Source: Cytophagales bacterium (lineage in GTDB: Bacteria; Bacteroidota; Bacteroidia; Cytophagales; Spirosomataceae). Taken from it: a DNA stretch of 7,882 bases. Both the position numbers and the translations under genes were made by a program. Below, piece after piece: positions 1 to 6,157 of the stretch. The notes beneath the pieces were generated by a model. The model was not told the origin of the DNA. It worked only from the letters and a program-made list of their open reading frames with translations, and did no database searches. The stretch spans positions 1 through 7,882 of the forward strand of contig JABMMK010000204.1 of the NCBI GenBank assembly GCA_013205605.1, written 5' to 3'. How positions within the stretch are numbered: the first letter of the stretch is position 1; each line of letters starts with the position of its first letter.

Positions 1-162
1 GATCTACACTGCTGGGAGTTGAATTTCAATTGGACCCCCATTGCAAGTCCATTCTACGGTCGTGCGTCTAATTATTCGTTTGACCTTCGGGTAAAATCGT
101 CTTTACTTCAAGAATTAAAAATTTCTCGGAGAAGAAGTTTTTATGACAAGGGAGGTTTTTAG
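1..162 (+). CDS. lptD: LPS-assembly outer-membrane protein LptD, C-terminal end (partial)
   Basis: The frame is open from the first base and stops at TAG 160-162, giving the last 53 residues of a larger protein whose start lies outside the window. The visible peptide begins DLHCWELNFNWTP, alternates polar and aromatic residues as outer-membrane beta strands do, and ends in a basic tail (KISRRRSFYDKGGF). The DLHCWE motif followed by a strand ending in LK-x-x-R-R-x-S is what I recall for the C-terminus of Bacteroidota LptD, the beta-barrel that inserts lipopolysaccharide into the outer leaflet with the LptE lipoprotein. The identification rests on a short piece and on memory of the family, so another large outer-membrane barrel is possible. 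Its stop interlocks with that of the convergent msrA (shared bases 159-162). Confidence 0.6.
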   Translation, partial: DLHCWELNFNWTPIASPFYGRASNYSFDLRVKSSLLQELKISRRRSFYDKGGF

Positions 163-824
163 TTAAGCTTCTGTTTAAACGTTTTCAAAAACTTATCCAT
201 TTTGGGCTTGATGACAATTTGACAATAAGGTTGATCGCCATTTTGGTTAAAGTAATTTTGGTGATAATCTTCTGCTACATAAAAAGTAGATGCCTGACTT
301 ATTTCGGTTACAATAGGGTTTGGAAAAACTTTTTGACCATTTAATTTGGTCTTCCAAGCAATAGCTGATTCCTTTTGAACTTCGTTGTGAAAAAATATCG
401 CTGAACGATACTGAGTACCCACATCGGCACCTTGCCTGTTCAACGTAGTAGGATCATGTGTTTGCCAAAAAACCTCCAAAATAGTTTCAAAAGAAATGAT
501 GTTAGGATCGTAGGTTAGTTGGCACACCTCAGCATGACCCGTTAAACCTGTACAAATATCACGATAACTTGGATTTTTCATTTTACCGCCCATGTACCCA
601 GAGGTGACACTTTTCACTCCTTTTAGCCTTTGGTAAACGGCCTCCACACACCAAAAACACCCCGCACCTAAAGTTACAGTCTCTAAATTTGCCCCTGATA
701 CGTTTTTCGATTCTTCCATTGTATTTTTATTTTTTGTATTTGTAGCGTTTCCGCATGAAAAATGAACGAAACCGAGAATTATACTTAAAACGAAGCTTGC
801 ATTTTTAAACCAACGATTCATCAT
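159..824 (-). CDS. msrA: Peptide-methionine (S)-S-oxide reductase MsrA, lipoprotein form
   Basis: MsrA reduces the S-epimer of methionine sulfoxide in proteins. The 221-residue product has the family signature GCFWC at 55-59 with catalytic Cys56, the GHAE motif at 96-99, and EDYHQNYF at 185-192. Cys91, Cys101 and Cys201 are candidate resolving cysteines. The MsrA domain covers about 48-210 and is full length. Residues 1-24 form a basic, then hydrophobic segment ending HFSC, which reads as a lipoprotein signal with Cys24 lipidated, followed by an Asn/Thr/Lys-rich linker. This suggests an exported, membrane-anchored enzyme repairing envelope proteins (inference). I chose the ATG pair at 819-824. 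The same frame extends to 995, but that would run 122 bases into the divergent gene and bury the signal peptide. The stop interlocks with the lptD stop. The gene appears monocistronic. Confidence 0.93.
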   Translation of the reverse strand: MMNRWFKNASFVLSIILGFVHFSCGNATNTKNKNTMEESKNVSGANLETVTLGAGCFWCVEAVYQRLKGVKSVTSGYMGGKMKNPSYRDICTGLTGHAEVCQLTYDPNIISFETILEVFWQTHDPTTLNRQGADVGTQYRSAIFFHNEVQKESAIAWKTKLNGQKVFPNPIVTEISQASTFYVAEDYHQNYFNQNGDQPYCQIVIKPKMDKFLKTFKQKLN

Positions 825-838
825 GTTTTTTATTTTAG

Positions 839-846
839 TATTTTTG
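839..846 (+). promoter_or_regulatory. Possible Bacteroidota -7 promoter element for the PAP2-like gene
   Basis: TATTTTTG is an exact match to the Bacteroidota -7 element TAnnTTTG and sits 27 bases before the ATG at 874, inside the 49-nt gap between the divergent msrA and PAP2-like genes. I see no TTG/TTTG -33 partner at the usual 17-23 base distance, so this is only a candidate. On the other strand a one-mismatch version (TATATTTA, complement of 854-861) could serve msrA. Confidence 0.3.
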
Positions 847-873
847 CGACGCGTAAATATAACAAAAAGCTGA

Positions 874-1512
874 ATGAAAGGTTTTATAAATTCTGTAAGA
901 GGGGCTTGGGGAGAGGCTTGGAAAGAATCATCATTCAGACTGAGTTTTTCATTGGCCATACTTACATTTTCAATTTTTCCATGGAAAGCAGCCACTTATT
1001 TTCAGTGGGTCCAACAGCGCGAAGGCATCATTTTAAATGATTTTATATTGGAGCTTATTCCTTCAAAAAATGTTTCTTACCCCATTTTCTCCATCATTTA
1101 TTGCACGGTTATTTACTTAATCATTAGGCTTTTGGCCACTCCAAAGACCTTTGTTTGGTTTGCTTGGGCATTCAACTTAGAAACAGTCTTTCGTTTTTTA
1201 ACTATCTATTTCGTAGCCTTAAATCCTCCCATGGGGATTGTCGACCTTCATGACCCAGTTGCAGCCCTATTTATTTATGGGGAGAATATGCCTATTACAA
1301 AAGACCTATTCTTTTCAGGACATACCGCTACGATGGTGTTTGCTTGTTATTTTTTACCGCTCAAAAAGGAAAAAATTCTGGCTATACTCTTGAGCGTAAT
1401 ACTAGTGATGTTGCTATTAATCCAACATGTACATTATACCATAGACATCATCATGGCACCTTTATTTACCTTATTGGCGATTGGGATTATCAAAAAGTGG
1501 ACTAAAAATTAA
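874..1512 (+). CDS. Six-helix membrane protein, PAP2/sphingomyelin-synthase-like
   Basis: The 212-residue product is very hydrophobic, with membrane segments near 22-38, 69-87, 92-115, 146-162, 168-184 and 188-206. The motifs fit the PAP2_C branch (sphingomyelin-synthase-like). They are R107-F-L-T110 followed by NPP, then K143-DLFFSGHT with His150, then HYTID at 187-191 with His187 and Asp191. In that family the two histidines and the aspartate form the catalytic triad that transfers or hydrolyses a phospho-head group on a lipid. All three are present, so the protein looks active. The substrate cannot be read from sequence: a sphingolipid or phosphatidate-type lipid of the inner membrane is the likely range. 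The ATG follows an A-rich leader. The 3' end overlaps the convergent dehydratase gene by 11 bases, and msrA is divergent upstream. Confidence 0.8.
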   Translation: MKGFINSVRGAWGEAWKESSFRLSFSLAILTFSIFPWKAATYFQWVQQREGIILNDFILELIPSKNVSYPIFSIIYCTVIYLIIRLLATPKTFVWFAWAFNLETVFRFLTIYFVALNPPMGIVDLHDPVAALFIYGENMPITKDLFFSGHTATMVFACYFLPLKKEKILAILLSVILVMLLLIQHVHYTIDIIMAPLFTLLAIGIIKKWTKN

Positions 1513-3442
1513 TTCCGCGTTTGATGTTGACAGTGACCTTGTCCAACTTCTCAAAGATTGAGTTATTTGATTTATATTCAGGTATTACTTCCTTGATTTT
1601 GGAAACGAGTTCATTATTATCACCCACAACCAACACTTCTTGAATCAGGTTCATCTGAATATCCATGTAAGCGTAACTTGGTACATTTACTTTGGCAATT
1701 AAAATTTTAGGGTGGTGTGTGGGTAATGTATTTTCATCCGTACTTAAAAGTTCTTCATATAACTTCTCGCCGGGACGTAAACCTGTAAATTTAATTTCAA
1801 TATCACGGTCAACTCGCATTCCACTTAGGGTAATCATTTTTTTGGCAAGATTAATAATCTTAACCGATTCGCCCATGTCAAAGACGAAAACTTCACCGCC
1901 TTCTCCCATAGTAGCTGCTTCTAATACGAGTTCGCAAGCCTCAGGAATCGTCATAAAATAACGTGTAATATCTGGGTGGGTGACCGTCACGGGACCACCA
2001 CGTTCAATTTGCTTTTTGAATAAAGGAATAACCGAACCATTGGAACCTAAAACGTTACCGAATCGAGTCGCGATAAATTTGGTGTGCATACCTTCCAACT
2101 GATTCATCGACTGAGTATACATTTCGGCAAATCGCTTGGTAGCACCCATCACATTGGTGGGATTTACCGCTTTATCGGTAGACACCATGACAAATTTATC
2201 CACCCCATTTTCGGCCGCTAAATCGGCTAAAATACGCGTCCCTAAAATATTGATTTTAACGGCTTCGTAGGGGTTTTTCTCCATCAAAGGCACGTGCTTG
2301 TAGGCAGCCGCGTGAAAAACAATGGAGGGTTTGTGCGTTCTGAAAATGTAGGACATTCGATTGATATCAGACACATCAGCTACCTTTACGACAATCTCAG
2401 TATTGGAAGGAGTTCGTCCCACCAACTCATATTCCAAATCAAATAGTCCCGACTCAGCCTGGTCCACTAAAATAATTTTAGAAGGAAAATAGGCGATCAA
2501 TTGGCGTACAATCTCAGAGCCAATAGAACCTGCAGCGCCCGTAACCATAATAGACTTGCTATTCATTTCCTCCGAGATCATTTTATTGTTCATCTGAATC
2601 TCCTCTCGACCCAGTAAATCTTCAATTTTAACATTATGAATCTGATTAACGGCAAACTCCCCACCGACCCATTTGTCTACCGGAGGCAATGTTTTAACCA
2701 CTACACCACGATCCAAAAACACATCGGAAATTTTTCTCTTGGCCTGTATATTAATATTTTTTATGGCCATAATGACCTGAAGCCCTTCATAAGTATCTAC
2801 AAACTTATCTAATGCCTCTGCTAAATTAAATACGCGAATTCCTTCGATGGTTTTGCCAACTTTAGATTCATTATCGTCAATGAATCCAAGAACTTGATAA
2901 TTTATTCCTCGGTCATTTTGAATCACATTTTTAGTCAATAAGCCCGAATACCCAGCTCCATAAATCAATACTCCTACCGCTGGCTTAAACTCATTTATGA
3001 ACGATTCATAAAACTTTTTAACCATGAATCGAAGACTCACCATTAAAAATAAACAAATGAAAAAGTCAATGACTAAGATGGAAATTGGCACATAAATTAA
3101 AGTTTCCACTTGCAAAAAATATCGAATTGCTAGTGAAATTATGGCGGCTACCATCGTGCCCGTAAAGATTGTTTTTAAGATTAAAACCGCATCTTCAATA
3201 CTCGTATGTCGGATAATCCCTGAATACGTTTTGAAATATAGAAAGGTGATAAAACGAATGCTTAATAAGAACACGAAGTGGTAAATGAATACTTCTAAAT
3301 GAAGTTCCTCATATCTGAAATTTAACCTTAATGCAGTAGCTACTAAAAAAGAGAATATGGCAATAATAACATCAATGGCAAGAACTAACCACCTAGAGAG
3401 GAATCGATTTGAATAACGACGAATGAATAAAGACTGAGTCAT
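1502..3442 (-). CDS. Membrane-bound NDP-sugar 4,6-dehydratase (CapD/PglF/WbpM class)
   Basis: This 646-residue protein has the full long-type layout. There are four membrane helices in residues 17-140, then a first Rossmann domain with GAGYSG at 162-167, then a catalytic extended short-chain dehydrogenase domain with TGAAGSIGSE at 301-310, HAAAYKHVPLME at 377-388, STDKA at 421-425 and RPGEK at 556-560. As in PglF and WbpM, the usual Tyr-x-x-x-Lys has Met in place of Tyr (M432-GATK436), with Thr422-Asp423-Lys424 expected to do the chemistry. Such enzymes convert UDP-GlcNAc to the 4-keto-6-deoxy sugar that starts synthesis of modified sugars for O-antigen, capsule or glycoprotein glycans at the inner membrane. 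The exact substrate is inferred. A promoter match lies just upstream. The neighbouring WbqC-like gene fits a surface-polysaccharide role. Confidence 0.92.
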   Translation of the reverse strand: MTQSLFIRRYSNRFLSRWLVLAIDVIIAIFSFLVATALRLNFRYEELHLEVFIYHFVFLLSIRFITFLYFKTYSGIIRHTSIEDAVLILKTIFTGTMVAAIISLAIRYFLQVETLIYVPISILVIDFFICLFLMVSLRFMVKKFYESFINEFKPAVGVLIYGAGYSGLLTKNVIQNDRGINYQVLGFIDDNESKVGKTIEGIRVFNLAEALDKFVDTYEGLQVIMAIKNINIQAKRKISDVFLDRGVVVKTLPPVDKWVGGEFAVNQIHNVKIEDLLGREEIQMNNKMISEEMNSKSIMVTGAAGSIGSEIVRQLIAYFPSKIILVDQAESGLFDLEYELVGRTPSNTEIVVKVADVSDINRMSYIFRTHKPSIVFHAAAYKHVPLMEKNPYEAVKINILGTRILADLAAENGVDKFVMVSTDKAVNPTNVMGATKRFAEMYTQSMNQLEGMHTKFIATRFGNVLGSNGSVIPLFKKQIERGGPVTVTHPDITRYFMTIPEACELVLEAATMGEGGEVFVFDMGESVKIINLAKKMITLSGMRVDRDIEIKFTGLRPGEKLYEELLSTDENTLPTHHPKILIAKVNVPSYAYMDIQMNLIQEVLVVGDNNELVSKIKEVIPEYKSNNSIFEKLDKVTVNIKRGINF

Positions 3443-3474
3443 TGACTAATTTAAATCTATTTTAATTCAATCTA

Positions 3475-3509
3475 CAAAGTTACCAATATATTCATAAAAT
3501 GATACCAAA
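3475..3509 (-). promoter_or_regulatory. Bacteroidota-type promoter for the dehydratase gene
   Basis: On the minus strand TAACTTTG (complement of 3475-3482) matches the -7 consensus TAnnTTTG exactly. TTTG (complement of 3506-3509) lies 23 bases upstream as a -33 element, at the long end of the accepted spacing. Transcription would start near 3468, giving a leader of about 25 bases before the ATG at 3442. This suggests the dehydratase gene is not wholly dependent on the wbqC/thiL transcript. Confidence 0.5.
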
Positions 3510-3533
3510 ATTTATTAAACGGGAAATCAATGC

Positions 3534-4235
3534 TTAAATTAATTGGAAATTTTCAACCCATTGAACTACATCTTCCTTTTTATTCCACATCAAAACATCA
3601 ATCATCGAAAGCCCATTAACAAACTCTTTTGTAGTCCCCTGTAGATAGGGAATCAAATTGGGTTTCAAAAAATGCAAATCAATGCCATTTTCTTTGAAAA
3701 AGCCCTTTTCGTATAATTCTTGGCCATTAACTGCATTAATATAGTTAGATTCCCCTAAAAATTTTGTGATTTCAATCAGCCTTTCAGCACGGCCCAAATC
3801 CTCAGAAACTGATAATTGGGAACTCTGATAGAATTTTTTTTCTAAACCCAGGTAGGTCCAAGTGGCTTGAACACTTTCGCTCGCTAAATCTGCCAAACTC
3901 TCAAATTTTCTATGCAAAACCTGGTCGACTAGATTCCTGACCTCCGTATAATTTGGCGCTTTTTTATACGCAGAATCTAACTGATTCATGAATTTATTCG
4001 GAAATTCTTTCCCCCAAGATACTGTTGATTCTCTGATGGTTTTATTTTGACTTTGTTTTTCTAAAGGAATCGTAAATAAAAATTCATTCCCCTGCATCAA
4101 AATTCTATTCCGATTAATCCAGCCTTTTTTAATAAACATCACATCATCGTAAAAGACAAAATGATCGACCGCTTGAACTAATTGGAAATAGCCCAAATAA
4201 GGAAAAAAATAAGGTTGCATGATCGCTACCGCCAT
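3534..4235 (-). CDS. WbqC-like family protein
   Basis: The 233-residue product matches the WbqC-like family (Pfam WbqC). It has the N-terminal motif MQPYFFPYLGYFQL at 6-19, the pair Asp30-Asp31, NRNRI at 41-45, NAVNGQELY at 167-175 and the C-terminal MIDVLMWN at 211-218. Length is normal for the family and there is no signal peptide or membrane segment, so it is cytoplasmic. Members often lie in O-antigen or surface-polysaccharide clusters, but the reaction is not established as far as I know. The ATG lies 3 bases after the thiL stop, so the two genes are almost certainly co-transcribed and perhaps translationally coupled. The dehydratase gene follows 91 bases later with its own promoter candidate. 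A run of eight A's (coding strand) encodes Lys133-Lys134. Confidence 0.88.
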   Translation of the reverse strand: MAVAIMQPYFFPYLGYFQLVQAVDHFVFYDDVMFIKKGWINRNRILMQGNEFLFTIPLEKQSQNKTIRESTVSWGKEFPNKFMNQLDSAYKKAPNYTEVRNLVDQVLHRKFESLADLASESVQATWTYLGLEKKFYQSSQLSVSEDLGRAERLIEITKFLGESNYINAVNGQELYEKGFFKENGIDLHFLKPNLIPYLQGTTKEFVNGLSMIDVLMWNKKEDVVQWVENFQLI

Positions 4236-4238
4236 ATT

Positions 4239-5264
4239 TTAGTTTTCGCCAAATCCTGGCGCAGTTAAATCCACAATTTGATCTGACTTCATGACGAGAA
4301 CACGCTCATGCTTCACATCGGTCATATAACCTATGGCCGTGACATCGGCTATTTTCTCAACTTTCTCGAAATCTTTTTGAGATACGGTAAAAACTAATTC
4401 ATAGTCTTCTCCGCCGTTTAATGCCGCGGTCAATGGGCTTAAATTAAATTCGGTGGCCGATAAATAAGTTTCATCGTCAATAGGAATATTTTTCTCGAAG
4501 ATCCTGGCACCCGTACTTGAAGCATTGCATAAATGAATAATTTCAGAGGCTAATCCGTCAGAACAATCGATCATGGAAGTTGGCACCACTCCCATATCAG
4601 CCAACTCATGTAAAATATCAAATCGTGCCACGGGCTTTAATTGGCGCAATACCACATAACTTTTCCCATCCAACTCTGGCTGCATGGTTGGATTAGCAAG
4701 ATAAACTTGCTTCTCTCTTTCCAACGATTGCAAACCCATCAGGGCTCCTCCCAAATCTCCTGTCACACAAATCACATCATTGGGCTTGGCACCGGACCTT
4801 TTGGTTAGGTTCTTTGCGTCAACTAGTCCTAATGCTGATATCGAAATAATTAAACCTTGAGGTGAGGCGGTCGTATCTCCACCCACTAAATCCACTTTAT
4901 ATTCCTCACAAGCCTGTTGGATACCAGTATATAATTCCTCGACGGCCTCTACTGAAAAGCGATTACTTAAACCTAAACCTATCGATATTTGAGTAGGTTT
5001 AGCATTCATCGCTGCTATATCAGAAAGCACCAAACTAACTACTTTAAAACCCAAATGTGGCAATGGAGAATAGGACAAATCAAAATGAACTCCTTCAATC
5101 AATAATTCCGTGGTAGATACCACCTCGAGTCCCTCCGCATGTAATGAAGCGGCGTCATCCCCTATGCCAATCGCAGTCCAGGATTGATGAGATGAAAATG
5201 GTTTAGCTAAACGCTCAATCAATCCAAATTCGCCAACACTCCCAATTTCAGTTCTCTTTTCCAT
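4239..5264 (-). CDS. thiL: Thiamine-monophosphate kinase ThiL
   Basis: ThiL phosphorylates thiamine monophosphate with ATP to give thiamine diphosphate, the active coenzyme. The 341-residue product is full length. It carries GEFGLIERL at 11-19, GIGDDAA at 33-39, the EGVHFD segment at 57-62, LSDIAAM at 80-86, VGGDTT at 127-132, RSGAKPND at 156-163, DCSDGL at 233-238 and GGEDYEL at 284-290. The metal-binding Asp expected before the EGVHF segment appears as Glu53 (STTELL). I chose the ATG at 5264 because the product then begins MEKRTEIGSVGEFGL as homologues do. The frame extends to an ATG at 5303, but those extra 13 codons are the terminator hairpin. thiL leads into the WbqC-like gene with a 3-nt gap. 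I see no TPP riboswitch in front of it. Confidence 0.95.
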   Translation of the reverse strand: MEKRTEIGSVGEFGLIERLAKPFSSHQSWTAIGIGDDAASLHAEGLEVVSTTELLIEGVHFDLSYSPLPHLGFKVVSLVLSDIAAMNAKPTQISIGLGLSNRFSVEAVEELYTGIQQACEEYKVDLVGGDTTASPQGLIISISALGLVDAKNLTKRSGAKPNDVICVTGDLGGALMGLQSLEREKQVYLANPTMQPELDGKSYVVLRQLKPVARFDILHELADMGVVPTSMIDCSDGLASEIIHLCNASSTGARIFEKNIPIDDETYLSATEFNLSPLTAALNGGEDYELVFTVSQKDFEKVEKIADVTAIGYMTDVKHERVLVMKSDQIVDLTAPGFGEN

Positions 5265-5269
5265 ATAAT

Positions 5270-5299
5270 AAAAAAGAGCCGCCTTTTTACAGGCGGCTC
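5270..5299 (-). terminator. Intrinsic terminator after the lipoprotein gene, abutting thiL
   Basis: Read on the minus strand, a 9-bp GC-rich perfect stem (GAGCCGCCT pairing with AGGCGGCTC, 5291-5299 with 5276-5284) encloses a 6-base loop and is followed at once by six T's (5275-5270). It lies 17 bases beyond the lipoprotein stop codon and ends 5 bases before the thiL ATG. On the plus strand the stem is not followed directly by a T run, so it mainly acts leftward. Besides terminating the lipoprotein transcript it may limit read-through into thiL. Confidence 0.88.
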
Positions 5300-5316
5300 C
5301 CATTAAATCATTTTTT

Positions 5317-5817
5317 TTAGGGATTTACTAAAGTCAAGACCACTTTTTTATTGGTTGCCTTGATATAAGCGGTTGTAGTTTCTAAGGCTAAACTAGTTGC
5401 CGTAGGTGTTCCACTGATGGTTAATTCTAACGTGCCATTGGTTCCCGATGGTGCGCCTTCTGAACTTGTCAAACCTGTTAAATTCAATTTTTTATTATCT
5501 GAAGACAATGAATAACTCCCTGTAAATTTTTTGCCATCAAATTCAGTCAAAGTGACGGAACCTGAAGTGCTTAAATCTAATTTAAATTGTGAATATCCAG
5601 CGACCAAATTAGTTGTTCCTCCTTTGGTATATTGGACCACGCCATCCCATGAAACTGTATTTGCTGACCACACTTTTTTAACCAAATCGGCCACTGTAGG
5701 AGCTACTGGCGTAGGGGTAACGGGTGTAGGAGTTACAGGGGTCGGGTCGCTTTTTGAACTGCAGGCACCCATAAATAGAGCTGCCAGAAAACTTAGAAAT
5801 AAGATATACTGTTTCAT
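5317..5817 (-). CDS. Small secreted lipoprotein with a Thr-Pro repeat linker
   Basis: The 166-residue product starts with a typical lipoprotein signal: MKQY, then a hydrophobic core, then lipobox MGAC with Cys19 as the lipidated residue. Next comes a short Ser/Lys stretch and a linker of TPTPV repeats (about 25-41). The remaining domain (42-166) is rich in Thr, Ser, Gly and Val with alternating hydrophobic residues, suggesting a beta-sandwich or lipocalin-like barrel. It has a Trp near its start (VKKVW, 46-50), as in lipocalin-like lipoproteins of Bacteroidota. I do not recognise a specific family or function. No acidic surface-export signal follows Cys19, so it may stay in the periplasm. The gene ends in a strong terminator and looks monocistronic. 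The upstream gap is very A/T-rich, and no convincing promoter was seen. Confidence 0.8.
   Translation of the reverse strand: MKQYILFLSFLAALFMGACSSKSDPTPVTPTPVTPTPVAPTVADLVKKVWSANTVSWDGVVQYTKGGTTNLVAGYSQFKLDLSTSGSVTLTEFDGKKFTGSYSLSSDNKKLNLTGLTSSEGAPSGTNGTLELTISGTPTATSLALETTTAYIKATNKKVVLTLVNP
5705..5749 (-). repeat. Three imperfect 15-bp tandem units encoding TPTPV
   Basis: Three units of 15 bases (5705-5719, 5720-5734, 5735-5749) differ by a few bases and encode the Thr-Pro-rich linker of the lipoprotein. The unit is a multiple of three, so gain or loss of a copy changes linker length without breaking the frame. This is a spacer between lipid anchor and folded domain. Confidence 0.7.
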
Positions 5818-5928
5818 AATATTAAAACTTATTTAATTCGTGTAAAATTAAAAATCTTTATTAAAAAAATGGTCTTTCAATGATTTTATTTAGCTTCGTA
5901 CTTGATATATTTTACTTTGGAAAATTCA

Positions 5929-6156
5929 TTGCCCTTTTATACTAAATCACAATTAGCTTTACGAAATGGCCAGGACAAACCCGAAATTTGGGTAGCCTTT
6001 GCTGGTAAAATCTTTGATATGACAAAGTCAAAGCTTTGGAAAAATGGCAAGCATTATGAGCATTGGGCAGGGCAAGATTTAACTGAGGAATTGGCTGATG
6101 CACCACATTCAGCCAAAGTATTTGAAAAATTTGAACCCATAGGCCATTTAAAATAA
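5929..6156 (+). CDS. Small cytochrome b5-like heme-binding domain protein
   Basis: This product of about 75 residues is a single bacterial cytochrome-b5-like domain. It contains YTKSQLALRNGQD at 4-16, VAFAGKIFDMT at 22-32, LWKNGKHYEHWAGQDLTEE at 36-54 and DAPHSAKVFEKF at 57-68. The classical HPGG motif is absent. His42 or His45 and His60 are the candidate heme ligands. No signal peptide or membrane segment is present, so it should be cytosolic; its partner and electron-transfer role are unknown. No in-frame ATG precedes the conserved domain. I chose TTG 5929 because it places the start at the usual position before Y-T-K. TTG at 5902 or 5917 would add 9 or 4 residues. The sugar kinase gene starts 1 base after its stop. 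Confidence 0.82.
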   Translation: MPFYTKSQLALRNGQDKPEIWVAFAGKIFDMTKSKLWKNGKHYEHWAGQDLTEELADAPHSAKVFEKFEPIGHLK

Positions 6157-6157
6157 C

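Noticed and set aside
825..995. Upstream extension of msrA to an ATG at 995
   Set aside because: It would overlap the divergent PAP2-like gene by 122 bases and place 57 unrelated residues before a good lipoprotein signal.
1692..1961. Plus-strand open frame inside the dehydratase gene
   Set aside because: It lies wholly antisense to a well-supported coding region and has no recognisable protein character.
3832..3841. Run of eight T's in the WbqC-like gene as a phase-variation site
   Set aside because: It encodes an ordinary Lys-Lys pair, the frame is intact, and such runs are expected in A/T-rich genomes.
5265..5303. Upstream extension of thiL to an ATG at 5303
   Set aside because: The extra codons are the terminator hairpin and its T run; homology starts at the ATG at 5264.
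5531..5836. Plus-strand open frame antisense to the lipoprotein gene
   Set aside because: Its Gly-Val repeats are just the complement of the Thr-Pro repeat; the minus-strand frame has a proper signal peptide and lipobox.
5880..5945. 21-codon ATG frame (MILFSFVLDIFYFG...) overlapping the cytochrome b5-like start
   Set aside because: It is in a different frame and composed of A/T-rich codons as expected by chance; no evidence for a leader peptide.
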